Position numbers and translations under genes: made by a program. The notes below the pieces were generated by a model, which saw nothing but the letters and a program-made list of their open reading frames with translations, ran no database searches and was not told the origin of the DNA. 23,461 nucleotides of DNA from Cellvibrionales bacterium UBA7375 (GTDB taxonomy: Bacteria; Pseudomonadota; Gammaproteobacteria; Pseudomonadales; Porticoccaceae). Positions 1-8,007 of this stretch are shown here, piece by piece. Location of the stretch: contig DKNZ01000050.1 in assembly GCA_002469845.1 (NCBI GenBank), positions 6,997-30,457 on the forward strand, given 5' to 3'. Positions within the stretch are counted from its first letter, which is position 1; each line of letters opens with the position of its first letter.

Positions 1-16
1 TTTATATAAAAATATT

Positions 17-45
17 TTGATGGAGTAAATTCAGTGTGCTAAAAT
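17..45 (+). promoter_or_regulatory. Candidate sigma-70 promoter of the sahR-metK-ahcY-metF operon
   Basis: A -35 hexamer TTGATG (17-22) and a -10 hexamer TAAAAT (40-45) are separated by exactly 17 bp. Transcription would be expected to start about position 51-52, directly at the ATG at 53, so the mRNA would have almost no leader. Two perfect AT-rich palindromes, TTTATATAAA (1-10) and AAAATATTTT (9-18), abut or overlap the -35 and could be operator sequence, although AT-rich DNA gives such palindromes by chance. The window starts here, so a further upstream promoter cannot be excluded. Confidence 0.5.
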
Positions 46-52
46 CCCGCCT

Positions 53-1060
53 ATGTCAGAACAATCCAATGCTACAAGCACATTTGATCAGACTGCCCCT
101 CAAGCAGTTGGCGCCATCGGCATCCTTTGTAAGGCCGCCGGAGATCCCTTGCGCATTCAAATTCTTAAAGTTCTGCAACAAAATGCCTATGGCGTATTAG
201 AGCTCTGCCAAGTTTTTGATATTCGCCAATCAGCCATGAGTCATCATCTAAAAATACTTTCCAATGCTGGTTTAGTGTCCTCTCGCAGAGAAGGCACGAC
301 TATTTTTTATAGAAGAAATCCGCTCAATCCAGATATTGATTTGCAAATAATGCAAAAAGCCCTATTTCAAGCAATTGATCAGGCAATAGTTGACGCAGCC
401 GTTGCTGAGCGACTTACAGGTATTAACCAAGAGCGCGCCAACGCCTCAGTGGAATTTTTCAATCGCAATGTGTCTCTTTTTGAAGAAAATCAGGACCTTA
501 TTGCGAGCTGGAGTGATTACGGCGACAGTGTTGAAAGCTTGCTAGAAAGCTCATTAGACGCAACATCAAAGGCCCTAGAAATTGGCCCTGGGTATGGACA
601 GTTTCTTAAAAAGTTATGCGCCACATTTGATCAGGTGATTGCATTGGATAACAGTGCAGAAATGCTTGAGCAATGTGCACAGCGAGTTAAAAAGCAGGGT
701 TTAAACAATATTAGTTTTTTGCATGGAGACAGCCTTTCTGCCCTCAATGAAAAAATACAGGCGGATTTTGTTTCACTCAATATGGTGCTACATCACAACC
801 CTATTCCGGCAGATATCATCAAGCACTGCGCCGATCTGTTAACCCATAATGGTGTTTTACTGATTACTGATCTTTGCGCTCACGACCAAGACTGGGTAAA
901 AAATGCCTGTGGTGATCTGTGGCTCGGCTTTGACCCAAGTGAGATTACTGGCTGGGCAGAAACCGCAGGGCTAATAGAGGGAAATAGTTTATTTCTTACA
1001 CAACGCAATGGATTTCGCATTCAGCTTCGGCAGTTTAAAAAAGCTGTAACCACTCTTTAA
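53..1060 (+). CDS. sahR: SahR-type ArsR-family repressor fused to a SAM-dependent methyltransferase domain
   Basis: A 335-residue two-domain protein. Residues about 20-90 form an ArsR winged helix: the recognition helix is near QSAMSHHLKILSNAGLV (59-75) and the wing near RREGTTIFYRR (78-88). Residues about 130-330 are a class I methyltransferase fold with motif I LEIGPGYG (175-182) and an acidic residue after strand 2 (IALDNS, Asp199). The metal-binding cysteines of true ArsR metal sensors are not evident. This architecture at the head of a metK-ahcY-metF operon matches SahR, known in Proteobacteria as an SAH-responsive regulator of SAM-cycle genes. I infer that it represses this operon and itself, with the methyltransferase fold serving as an SAH/SAM sensor. 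No Shine-Dalgarno is visible before the ATG. A catalytic methyltransferase role is possible but less likely. Confidence 0.85.
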   Translation: MSEQSNATSTFDQTAPQAVGAIGILCKAAGDPLRIQILKVLQQNAYGVLELCQVFDIRQSAMSHHLKILSNAGLVSSRREGTTIFYRRNPLNPDIDLQIMQKALFQAIDQAIVDAAVAERLTGINQERANASVEFFNRNVSLFEENQDLIASWSDYGDSVESLLESSLDATSKALEIGPGYGQFLKKLCATFDQVIALDNSAEMLEQCAQRVKKQGLNNISFLHGDSLSALNEKIQADFVSLNMVLHHNPIPADIIKHCADLLTHNGVLLITDLCAHDQDWVKNACGDLWLGFDPSEITGWAETAGLIEGNSLFLTQRNGFRIQLRQFKKAVTTL

Positions 1061-1069
1061 AGGAACCTT

Positions 1070-2224
1070 ATGTCAACCTACAATCTTTTTACATCTGAAT
1101 CAGTATCTGAAGGGCATCCAGATAAAATGGCCGATCAAATTTCTGATGCTGTTTTAGATGCCATTATTACCGATGACCCTCATTCACGGGTAGCAGTAGA
1201 AACTATGGTCAAAACCGGCATGGCAATTATTGCCGGTGAAGTACGCACCAAAACCTATGTTGATTTAGAGCAAATTGTTCGCGATGTAATTACTGGTATT
1301 GGTTACGATCATTCTGACAAGGGCTTTGACGGCAATTCCTGTGCGGTTATTAATGCCATCGGAAAACAATCATCGGATATTGCTCAGGGTGTTGATGAAG
1401 CGGAAAACAAAGATATAGGCGCGGGCGATCAGGGCTTAATGTTTGGTTATGCCAGCAATGAAACTGAGGTGCTTATGCCGGCACCCATCTTCTACTCTCA
1501 TCGCTTAGTCGAGCGTCAGGCTCAGTTAAGAAAGAGCGGTGCACTGCCATGGCTTCGCCCGGATGCCAAAAGTCAGGTCACATTAAGATATGATCAGGGT
1601 GTCCCCGTTGCTGTGGATGCGGTAGTGTTATCTACCCAACACTCGCCGGATATTTCACAGAAAGACCTACAAAGCGCCGTTCGCAGTGAAATAGTCGACC
1701 ATGTACTGCCCGCTGAGTGGTTGCATGCGGGTACTCAGTACCATATTAACCCAACCGGTAACTTTGAAATCGGCGGCCCAATGGGTGACTGTGGTCTAAC
1801 CGGGCGAAAAATCATTGTCGATACCTATGGCGGCATGGCACACCATGGTGGCGGTGCTTTTTCGGGCAAGGACCCCACCAAAGTAGACCGATCAGCGGCT
1901 TATGCCGGCCGTTATGTGGCAAAAAATATTGTTGCCGCGGGCCTAGCTGATCGCTGTGAAATTCAAATTTCCTACGCTATTGGGGTTTCTGAGCCTACGT
2001 CTATCAGTATCAATACATTTGGTACGGGAAAACTGTCTGATGAAAAAATTGTAGAACTCGTTCGCGAACAATTTGATTTGCGTCCGAGAGGATTAATCGA
2101 GATGCTCGATCTGCGCAAGCCAATTTATCGTAAAACTGCTGCCTATGGGCATTTTGGCCGCACTGAATCAAGCTTCACTTGGGAAAAAACTGATCGAGCC
2201 GCAACGCTTAAAAAAGCGCTGTAG
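1070..2224 (+). CDS. metK: S-adenosylmethionine synthetase
   Basis: Makes SAM from methionine and ATP in the cytoplasm. The 384-residue length is the usual bacterial one. Family signatures are present: GHPDKMADQISDAVLDA near the N-terminus (ATP site), the GAGDQGLMFGYA hexapeptide-type motif at about 117-128, and the glycine-rich GGGAFSGKDPTKVDRSAAY segment at about 260-280 carrying the P-loop-like phosphate-binding residues. The start is supported by AAAGGAAC 5 to 8 bases upstream of the ATG and by the conserved N-terminus. It begins 9 bases after the sahR stop, so the two are almost certainly co-transcribed. The gap is too short for a SAM or SAH riboswitch, which leaves SahR as the visible means of control. 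Confidence 0.98.
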   Translation: MSTYNLFTSESVSEGHPDKMADQISDAVLDAIITDDPHSRVAVETMVKTGMAIIAGEVRTKTYVDLEQIVRDVITGIGYDHSDKGFDGNSCAVINAIGKQSSDIAQGVDEAENKDIGAGDQGLMFGYASNETEVLMPAPIFYSHRLVERQAQLRKSGALPWLRPDAKSQVTLRYDQGVPVAVDAVVLSTQHSPDISQKDLQSAVRSEIVDHVLPAEWLHAGTQYHINPTGNFEIGGPMGDCGLTGRKIIVDTYGGMAHHGGGAFSGKDPTKVDRSAAYAGRYVAKNIVAAGLADRCEIQISYAIGVSEPTSISINTFGTGKLSDEKIVELVREQFDLRPRGLIEMLDLRKPIYRKTAAYGHFGRTESSFTWEKTDRAATLKKAL

Positions 2225-2252
2225 CTAATAGACACATTGAAAGGTAACTAAT

Positions 2253-3644
2253 ATGACCGTATTAAAATCCGTAAAAAATAATGCACCATTCACTGATTAT
2301 AAAGTGGCTGATATCAACCTAGCAGAATGGGGTAGAAAAGAAATCTCGATTGCAGAATCAGAGATGCCTGCACTGATGGCGCTTCGCAGTAAATATAATG
2401 CTGAGCAACCACTGGCTGGCGCAAGAATTTTGGGCTGTATCCATATGACCATCCAAACCGCAGTGTTAATTGAAACCTTAGAGTCGCTAGGTGCAGAAGT
2501 TCGTTGGACCTCATGTAATATTTTCTCGACACAGGATCATGCGGCGGCGGCTATTGCCGCTAATGGCACCCCAGTATTTGCCTGGAAAGGTGAAACTGAA
2601 GAAGAATATGACTGGTGTTTAGAACAGCAAGTATTAAAAGATGGTGAGCCTTGGAATGCCAATATGATTTTGGACGATGGCGGTGATCTTACCTCGCTAT
2701 TGCATGAAAAATACCCTGAGGTTCTGGATCATGTGCATGGCGTGACCGAAGAAACCACCACGGGTGTTCATCGCTTATACGAAATGCTTGAAGCGGGAGA
2801 GCTAAAAATACCTGCTATCAATGTAAATGACTCTGTCACCAAATCAAAAAATGATAACAAATACGGTTGTCGCCACAGCCTTAATGACGCGATTAAACGC
2901 GCTACTGACCACCTACTATCAGGCAAAAAAGCGCTGGTTATTGGATACGGTGATGTGGGTAAAGGCTCCGCGCAATCACTGCGTCAAGAGGGCATGATTG
3001 TTAAAGTCACTGAAGTGGATCCAATCTGTGCCATGCAGGCCTGCATGGACGGCTTTGAGGTGGTTTCAACCTACAATCAGGGTGATTTCAATCAGGGTGT
3101 GAACACAGATTTACTTGCTAGTACCGATCTTTTGGTGACTACAACCGGTAACTATAACGTGTGTGATTCTAGTGTGCTTGCTGCCATTAAAAGCGGCTGT
3201 GTAATCTGCAATATTGGTCACTTTGATAATGAAATTGATACCGCCTATATGCGCGAAACCTGGCACTGGGAAGAAATTAAACCACAGGTGCACAAGGTTT
3301 ACCGTGACCAAGAAAGCAATGACCATCTCCTTCTTTTAGCAGAGGGACGCTTAGTCAATCTGGGTAATGCAACAGGGCATCCGAGTCGAATTATGGATGG
3401 CTCATTTGCCAATCAAGTGTTAGCGCAGGTTGAACTCTATGGTCGTGCCTTTGCCAACCAAGATAAAGCAACACAGGCTGAGCTATTGGGCGTAGAAGTA
3501 CTGCCAAAACATCTTGATGAAGAAGTGGCTGCCCATATGGTCCGCGGATTTGGTGGTGTTATTACCAAGTTAACCGAGGCACAGGCCGAGTATATCAATG
3601 TTACTGTTGATGGCCCGTTCAAAAACGATAGCTACAAGTACTAA
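2253..3644 (+). CDS. ahcY: Adenosylhomocysteinase (SAH hydrolase)
   Basis: Splits S-adenosylhomocysteine, the product inhibitor of SAM-dependent methyltransferases, into homocysteine and adenosine. At 463 residues it is the long bacterial form. Visible signatures are NIFSTQDHAAAAIA (substrate domain), the VNDSVTKSKNDNKYGCRHS segment, the NAD-binding Rossmann motif VIGYGDVGKGSAQSL (about 230-244), HPSRIMDGSFANQ, and the conserved C-terminus GPFKNDSYKY that reaches into the neighbouring subunit's NAD site. An AAAGGT Shine-Dalgarno precedes the ATG. The organism therefore uses direct SAH hydrolysis here rather than the Pfs/LuxS route typical of enterics; no luxS or pfs is in the window. Confidence 0.98.
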   Translation: MTVLKSVKNNAPFTDYKVADINLAEWGRKEISIAESEMPALMALRSKYNAEQPLAGARILGCIHMTIQTAVLIETLESLGAEVRWTSCNIFSTQDHAAAAIAANGTPVFAWKGETEEEYDWCLEQQVLKDGEPWNANMILDDGGDLTSLLHEKYPEVLDHVHGVTEETTTGVHRLYEMLEAGELKIPAINVNDSVTKSKNDNKYGCRHSLNDAIKRATDHLLSGKKALVIGYGDVGKGSAQSLRQEGMIVKVTEVDPICAMQACMDGFEVVSTYNQGDFNQGVNTDLLASTDLLVTTTGNYNVCDSSVLAAIKSGCVICNIGHFDNEIDTAYMRETWHWEEIKPQVHKVYRDQESNDHLLLLAEGRLVNLGNATGHPSRIMDGSFANQVLAQVELYGRAFANQDKATQAELLGVEVLPKHLDEEVAAHMVRGFGGVITKLTEAQAEYINVTVDGPFKNDSYKY

Positions 3645-3659
3645 TAAAACGGATTTTTT

Positions 3660-4505
3660 ATGGCTACACAACCACATATTAGCTTTGAGTTTTTTGCCGC
3701 AAAAACTGAACAGGGTCGTGAGAAGTTGCATCTTACCTGCGAAAAACTCAATCGCTATAACCCGGAATTTTATTCGGTAACCTACGGTGCGGGAGGATCT
3801 ACGCGTGATACCACAAAACAACTGGTATTGGATCTTCAGCAACAGGGTTATCAGGCGGCCCCTCATCTATCTTTTGGTGGCGACAGCCAAGAAACCGTTC
3901 TTGGGCTAATCAATGAGTATCAACAGGCGGGCATTTCAAACCTAGTAGCGTTGCGTGGCGACCTGCCCTCAGGTATTGGCGGCACCACACAGCTAGTGCA
4001 TGCCAATGAGTTGGTTGCCCTAATCCGTGAAAAAACCGGTGATCACTTTGATATCAATGTTGCCGCCTACCCAGAAATTCATCCTGAAGCTGAAAGCTAC
4101 AGTAAAGACATCTATTGGTTAGGTGAAAAGTTTAAGGCGGGTGCAAACCGAGCCATTACCCAGTATTTTTATAATCCAGATGCCTACTTTAAATTTGTCG
4201 AAAACTGTCAGAAAGCCGGCATCGACAAGCCTATAGTGCCCGGCATTATGCCTTTGACCAATTTCCAAAACCTTCTACGATTTTCTGAAAACTGTGGTGC
4301 CGAAATTCCGCGCTGGTTGCAGTGGCAACTAAAAGAGCGCAAAGACAATAAGCAAGATTTAATTGCCTATGGCGTCGAAATTGTTAGCCAATTATGTGAA
4401 GCTTTGCTGGCAGGTGGTGCGCCAGGATTGCATTTTTACACCATGAATCAGTGGCAGATATCCGATAGCCTGTGTCAAAACTTAGGCTTGGATAGCTCGA
4501 ATTAA
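3660..4505 (+). CDS. metF: 5,10-methylenetetrahydrofolate reductase
   Basis: Reduces methylene-THF to methyl-THF with an FAD cofactor, supplying the methyl group for remethylation of homocysteine released by the upstream ahcY product. The 281-residue chain is near the usual bacterial length. Signatures are ISFEFFAAKTEQG at the N-terminus (the family's FEFFPPK position, here with AAK in place of PPK), TYGAGGSTRDTT, HLSFGGDS, NLVALRGDLP and the C-terminal APGLHFYTMN. It starts 15 bases after the ahcY stop. No methionine synthase gene is in the window, so the cycle is completed elsewhere. Confidence 0.97.
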   Translation: MATQPHISFEFFAAKTEQGREKLHLTCEKLNRYNPEFYSVTYGAGGSTRDTTKQLVLDLQQQGYQAAPHLSFGGDSQETVLGLINEYQQAGISNLVALRGDLPSGIGGTTQLVHANELVALIREKTGDHFDINVAAYPEIHPEAESYSKDIYWLGEKFKAGANRAITQYFYNPDAYFKFVENCQKAGIDKPIVPGIMPLTNFQNLLRFSENCGAEIPRWLQWQLKERKDNKQDLIAYGVEIVSQLCEALLAGGAPGLHFYTMNQWQISDSLCQNLGLDSSN

Positions 4506-4508
4506 GCC

Positions 4509-5240
4509 ATGCGTATCCCCAGAGTTTATTCGCCGCAGACCATTGCCATTGGCGATTGCATTGCCCTTGAAGCGGGCCCTGCGCGCCATCTCACTTCAGC
4601 ACTGCGAATGACTTCGGGTCAGCCTCTTATAGTATTCAATGGCAAAGGCGGGGAGTATAAAGCTGAGTTAGTGGATGCAAAAAAAGGCAAGGCTACGGTT
4701 TTAATCAATGAATTTGTTGATATAGACCGTGAATCATCCCTCTCCATTCACTTGGCCATTGGGATTTCACGCGGCGAGCGTATGGACTGGATAGTGCAAA
4801 AAGCCACCGAGCTTGGCATCAGTGAAATCACCCCCCTGTTTACCGAACGCTGTGAAGTAAAACTCAGCGGTGATCGACTCGACAAGAAAGTCGGTCACTG
4901 GCAACAGGTTGCCATAAGTGCCTGTGAGCAGAGTCAGCGCAATAGAGTGCCTGCAATTAACAATCCGCTAAAACTGGAGCAGTGGCAAACTAGTTGCGAT
5001 GCCTCACTTAAGTTAGTTCTACACCATCGAACCGATAAAAGCCTCAGAGATATGCAACAACCAAGCGCTCAGACAGCTTTATTAATTGGTCCGGAGGGCG
5101 GCCTGAGTGATACTGAAATAGAACAGGCCATGGCATTAGATTTTCAACCCCTTGGATTGGGCCCGCGAGTACTTCGAACCGAAACAGCGCCCCTAGCCGC
5201 AATATCCATTCTGCAATCGCTGTGGGGAGATATGGGATAG
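4509..5240 (+). CDS. rsmE: 16S rRNA m3U1498 methyltransferase RsmE
   Basis: A SPOUT-class SAM-dependent enzyme that methylates U1498 of 16S rRNA. The 243 residues match the usual length. It has the N-terminal PUA-like part (RIPRVYSP at the start) and the C-terminal trefoil knot with RMDWIVQKATELGISEITP, LLIGPEGGLSDTEI and LGPRVLRTETAPLAAI. The ATG lies 3 bases after the metF stop, so it is probably translated by coupling from the same mRNA. In many gammaproteobacteria rsmE is followed by gshB; here it is followed by a protease gene. Its presence at the end of a SAM-cycle operon is logical but may be incidental. Confidence 0.96.
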   Translation: MRIPRVYSPQTIAIGDCIALEAGPARHLTSALRMTSGQPLIVFNGKGGEYKAELVDAKKGKATVLINEFVDIDRESSLSIHLAIGISRGERMDWIVQKATELGISEITPLFTERCEVKLSGDRLDKKVGHWQQVAISACEQSQRNRVPAINNPLKLEQWQTSCDASLKLVLHHRTDKSLRDMQQPSAQTALLIGPEGGLSDTEIEQAMALDFQPLGLGPRVLRTETAPLAAISILQSLWGDMG

Positions 5241-5980
5241 TGAAGTACAGACTAGGCAGAACAAATGCTAGTTTTCTAACATTAGTGACTGCCCTGTTGA
5301 TGCTTTGCTCAATACCATCAAAAGCTGAAGATTATACCCAAGCGGTAGGCACCATTTACTGCGACGGCGGCATTCGCGGAATCGCCACGCATATTCAGCT
5401 ACCCCCAAATTTTAATGACAATGGCTCGGTTATTGTGACTGCAGCGCATGTGCTTTATAAGCCGCAAACCGATCAGCTTTTTAACCAGTGCGATTATCGA
5501 CCGCAAAATAAACGACTTGGGGGCATTGGCATTGAAACAGTATCTGCCCACAAATACTCGGCCACTAATAAAGATAAAATTGCTCAAGCCGAAAGCGATC
5601 TTGTTTTTATAAAACTAAAAAATACCGCTCATCAACCCGCTCTTAAGCTAGCGCAGAATTTTTCTAATAAGGTATCAGAGCTTTCTTTTATAGGGCCTAA
5701 TTTGGATAGCTTTAAACAGACAAAATGCCAAAAAATTAACCACCCCAAACTTGCAAGTGATGCACTGCTATTGCATAACTGCCCCGTCCAACAGGGTAGC
5801 TCGGGAAGTCCTATATTAGATAGCGTAAGCGGGGATATTATCGCCGTGCATGGTGGGAGATTTACTGTTCAGACAGCAAAGGATAGCAAGGAAAGTACTG
5901 AATGGATTGGGCAGGCAAGGCGCATTGATTTTCAGACGCATAATGCGCTTGGTCATATTATCAATAGGGAAATTAATTAG
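5240..5980 (+). CDS. Exported trypsin-like serine protease
   Basis: I place the start at the GTG at 5240, which overlaps the rsmE stop (TAGTG), with GGGGAGA about 10 bases upstream; an in-frame GTG at 5222 is the alternative. The resulting 246-residue protein begins with a clear signal peptide: basic n-region KYRLGR, hydrophobic FLTLVTALLMLCS, and probable cleavage after SKA (about residue 29). The chymotrypsin-fold triad is visible: His70 in IVTAAHVLY, Asp120 in AESDLVFIK and Ser190 in QQGSSGSPILD. Several cysteines (YCDGG, NQCDY, TKCQ, HNCPV) could form periplasmic disulfides. No PDZ domain is present, so it is not DegP/DegS-like. The substrate is unknown. It closely follows rsmE, though the functional link to the methyl-cycle genes is unclear. 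Confidence 0.85.
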   Translation: MKYRLGRTNASFLTLVTALLMLCSIPSKAEDYTQAVGTIYCDGGIRGIATHIQLPPNFNDNGSVIVTAAHVLYKPQTDQLFNQCDYRPQNKRLGGIGIETVSAHKYSATNKDKIAQAESDLVFIKLKNTAHQPALKLAQNFSNKVSELSFIGPNLDSFKQTKCQKINHPKLASDALLLHNCPVQQGSSGSPILDSVSGDIIAVHGGRFTVQTAKDSKESTEWIGQARRIDFQTHNALGHIINREIN

Positions 5981-5992
5981 ACTGGGTTTTCC

Positions 5993-7888
5993 CTACATAT
6001 CCGAGTAAGGGTTGTCCATATCAAAAGCAACCTCTTGGGCATAACCAGGAATACTAATGCCCTCTTTCGTAATCACAACCTTATCTTCATCGACCAAGGT
6101 TTCACCAAAACGATAAACAACATCTAATTGTGCCGCATCGGCATGATTGGCATAGGCTTCGGCGTTACTTCTCGTGGTCTCGCGCTTGGCAAAGTAAGCC
6201 TCGAGCTGTTCGCCATAACGCGTCGCCATCATCTTTTCTGCCTGTTGGGGTGATAGCACCATTGCCGTGGCATTATTACCGCCAAACCCTTTGGAATTAA
6301 TAAAGGCCACATGCATATTGTTATCACTCATATCCATATCTTGCAGTGGGAATACAGTATGTTGCTGATTAACATCATCAGCGACTTTGCTAATGGTTTT
6401 TATGCCGGGAATAATTTGGTACTTAAAAGTTCCCAATGCTGACATCAGCTGATCGCCACTGGCCGTTGAAATGGTATGGCCCACATAGGATTTAACCGCT
6501 GTTACCGGCCAATCTTCAATATCAAAGGCTTCGGCCACTCGATTAATTAAATCGGATTCGGTGGTGCGATTTGCTGGCGTACTAGAACCATGGGCATGGA
6601 CAAAACTATTATTTTGCACCGTTTCTTTACCAACAATACTTACGGCGGCAGCCACTGCTTTGGCAAAGGAAATGGTATTGCCGACACCCGGCGCAGAAAT
6701 AGACTTTTTAACGCCATCGGCATTAATAAATATTTCGGGGATGGCGCCATGAATATCTGCACCTAGTTCAACCGTTAGGGCATCATCCATTAGCACCACA
6801 TACTGCGTTCCCTCAGCTAGGGTAAAGCCACAGTTTTCACCAAAAGGTCGGCTAGCACGACGCCAATCTGGCTTGTCTGCACCATCTAATTTGGCTAAAT
6901 TCTCATCACTACCTAGGGCGCTCATATTCGAGAAGCCTTCAGAAACCTCAGGCATAATGACTGATTCTGCATTACCCACAACCGCAACCCGACGAACGCC
7001 GCTACGAATATCGCGCACTGCCGCCTGGAGGCAATAAAGGAAGGTGGCGCACGCGCCGGTAATCGCTTCGGTATGACCGACACTGCCTAAAACATAAGCA
7101 TTAATAAAATCTGCGGGCATGGAGTTAAGGCCCATGGGGACCTGTTTAGCGGTGGTTCGTCCACCTTTTAAGCGCGCTTGAAATAAACCGCCAAAGCCCT
7201 CTTCGCTCATTTGGCTAAAGCCGCTGGATGAGTAAACACCAATCTCATCTGGTTTTACTGCATCGGCAATGGTCTGCCATTCAACACCCACTGAATGCAA
7301 CGCATCGCTAGCACCCATTAATGCCATTTGTAATGTACGAGGATGAAAGCGCGCGTTGTAATGATCTGCAGGATCAAAACCCTCGGGGAGTTCCCCCGCG
7401 GCCTTTGCCGCCAACTCATAGTCAGAACCCACCAACAGATCGCTGTCTTCGCTTAACTTAACTTCAAAGGTGCCGTCCTGTAGGTCGGTTAACTGCCAAT
7501 GCTTGGGGGTGACTGTGGGTAAATCACGCTTGGCAATAATAAATACCGGCTGAGATTCGGCACTTGCACTCAGGCTCACTTTTTTATTGCCAGCGACTGC
7601 ACTTGGATCAAAAGAGGTGATTTTTCTCACCAAGGTGCCGCTAAGAACGGTACTGCGAAATTGCTTATCAACATCACAGGCATCAATAACCTGTGCATCT
7701 GCAGTTTCAAAACCCTGTTGTGTTTTTTTAACTAAGCCCATTAGACAGGCAAGGCTAACAATAGTCTGCTGTTGCTGATCTGGGGATAAGGATTCAAGAA
7801 TCATACGCCTAAACGCCTGATGTGATGAACTGCGTCCGGCAGCATTATATCCACCGTACCCAACAATAAGTGGTAGTGAAACTGACAT
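5993..7888 (-). CDS. fabY: FabY-type beta-ketoacyl synthase (fatty acid synthesis initiation)
   Basis: A 631-residue condensing enzyme, about 200 residues longer than FabB/FabF. The N-terminus LIVGYGGYNAAGRSS and the overall length match the FabY family, known in Pseudomonas aeruginosa as the enzyme condensing acetyl-CoA with malonyl-ACP to start fatty acid synthesis. The KAS I/II-like triad is intact: Cys280 in GACATFLYC, His433 in VHAHGSSTP and His471 in KSYVGHTISTASG, with Lys466. A glycine-rich SKGFGGNNA is at about 532-540. The purine-rich AAGGGGAAAAGGG directly precedes the ATG and provides the ribosome site. It converges with the protease gene (12 bases between stops, no terminator seen) and diverges from an AraC-family regulator. 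Confidence 0.85.
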   Translation of the reverse strand: MSVSLPLIVGYGGYNAAGRSSSHQAFRRMILESLSPDQQQQTIVSLACLMGLVKKTQQGFETADAQVIDACDVDKQFRSTVLSGTLVRKITSFDPSAVAGNKKVSLSASAESQPVFIIAKRDLPTVTPKHWQLTDLQDGTFEVKLSEDSDLLVGSDYELAAKAAGELPEGFDPADHYNARFHPRTLQMALMGASDALHSVGVEWQTIADAVKPDEIGVYSSSGFSQMSEEGFGGLFQARLKGGRTTAKQVPMGLNSMPADFINAYVLGSVGHTEAITGACATFLYCLQAAVRDIRSGVRRVAVVGNAESVIMPEVSEGFSNMSALGSDENLAKLDGADKPDWRRASRPFGENCGFTLAEGTQYVVLMDDALTVELGADIHGAIPEIFINADGVKKSISAPGVGNTISFAKAVAAAVSIVGKETVQNNSFVHAHGSSTPANRTTESDLINRVAEAFDIEDWPVTAVKSYVGHTISTASGDQLMSALGTFKYQIIPGIKTISKVADDVNQQHTVFPLQDMDMSDNNMHVAFINSKGFGGNNATAMVLSPQQAEKMMATRYGEQLEAYFAKRETTRSNAEAYANHADAAQLDVVYRFGETLVDEDKVVITKEGISIPGYAQEVAFDMDNPYSDM

Positions 7889-7915
7889 CCCTTTTCCCCT
7901 TAATTATTTTATCTT

Positions 7916-7926
7916 CTGTATTACAG
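7916..7926. repeat. Short palindrome CTGTA-T-TACAG in the fabY/regulator divergent region
   Basis: A perfect 5-bp inverted repeat around one central base, 28 bases upstream of the fabY start codon in the 119-bp divergent intergenic region. Its placement suits a repressor or activator site for fabY. I cannot assign it to a known factor, and a palindrome this short can occur by chance. Confidence 0.25.
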
Positions 7927-7992
7927 TTTAATCGGTATTTAGGGGCATTTAATTAATTATTCAGCCATATTAGTTAATTATTAAGACTTTTA

Positions 7993-8001
7993 TGCTATAT
8001 T
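7993..8001 (+). promoter_or_regulatory. Extended -10 promoter of the AraC-family gene
   Basis: TGC immediately before TATATT (7996-8001) makes a good extended -10 element. No strong -35 is seen 16 to 18 bp upstream, where the sequence is TTAATT/GTTAAT. The expected start of transcription is about 8007-8009, on the ATG at 8008, implying a leaderless transcript. Confidence 0.45.
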
Positions 8002-8007
8002 TTAACC

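Noticed and set aside
2224..2253. SAH or SAM riboswitch before ahcY or metK
   Set aside because: The intergenic gaps are 28 and 9 bases, too short for any known SAM/SAH aptamer; control by SahR is a sufficient explanation.
3570..3866. Minus-strand open frame over the ahcY-metF junction
   Set aside because: It overlaps the ends of two well-supported enzymes and has no recognisable domain or ribosome site; it is a shadow frame.
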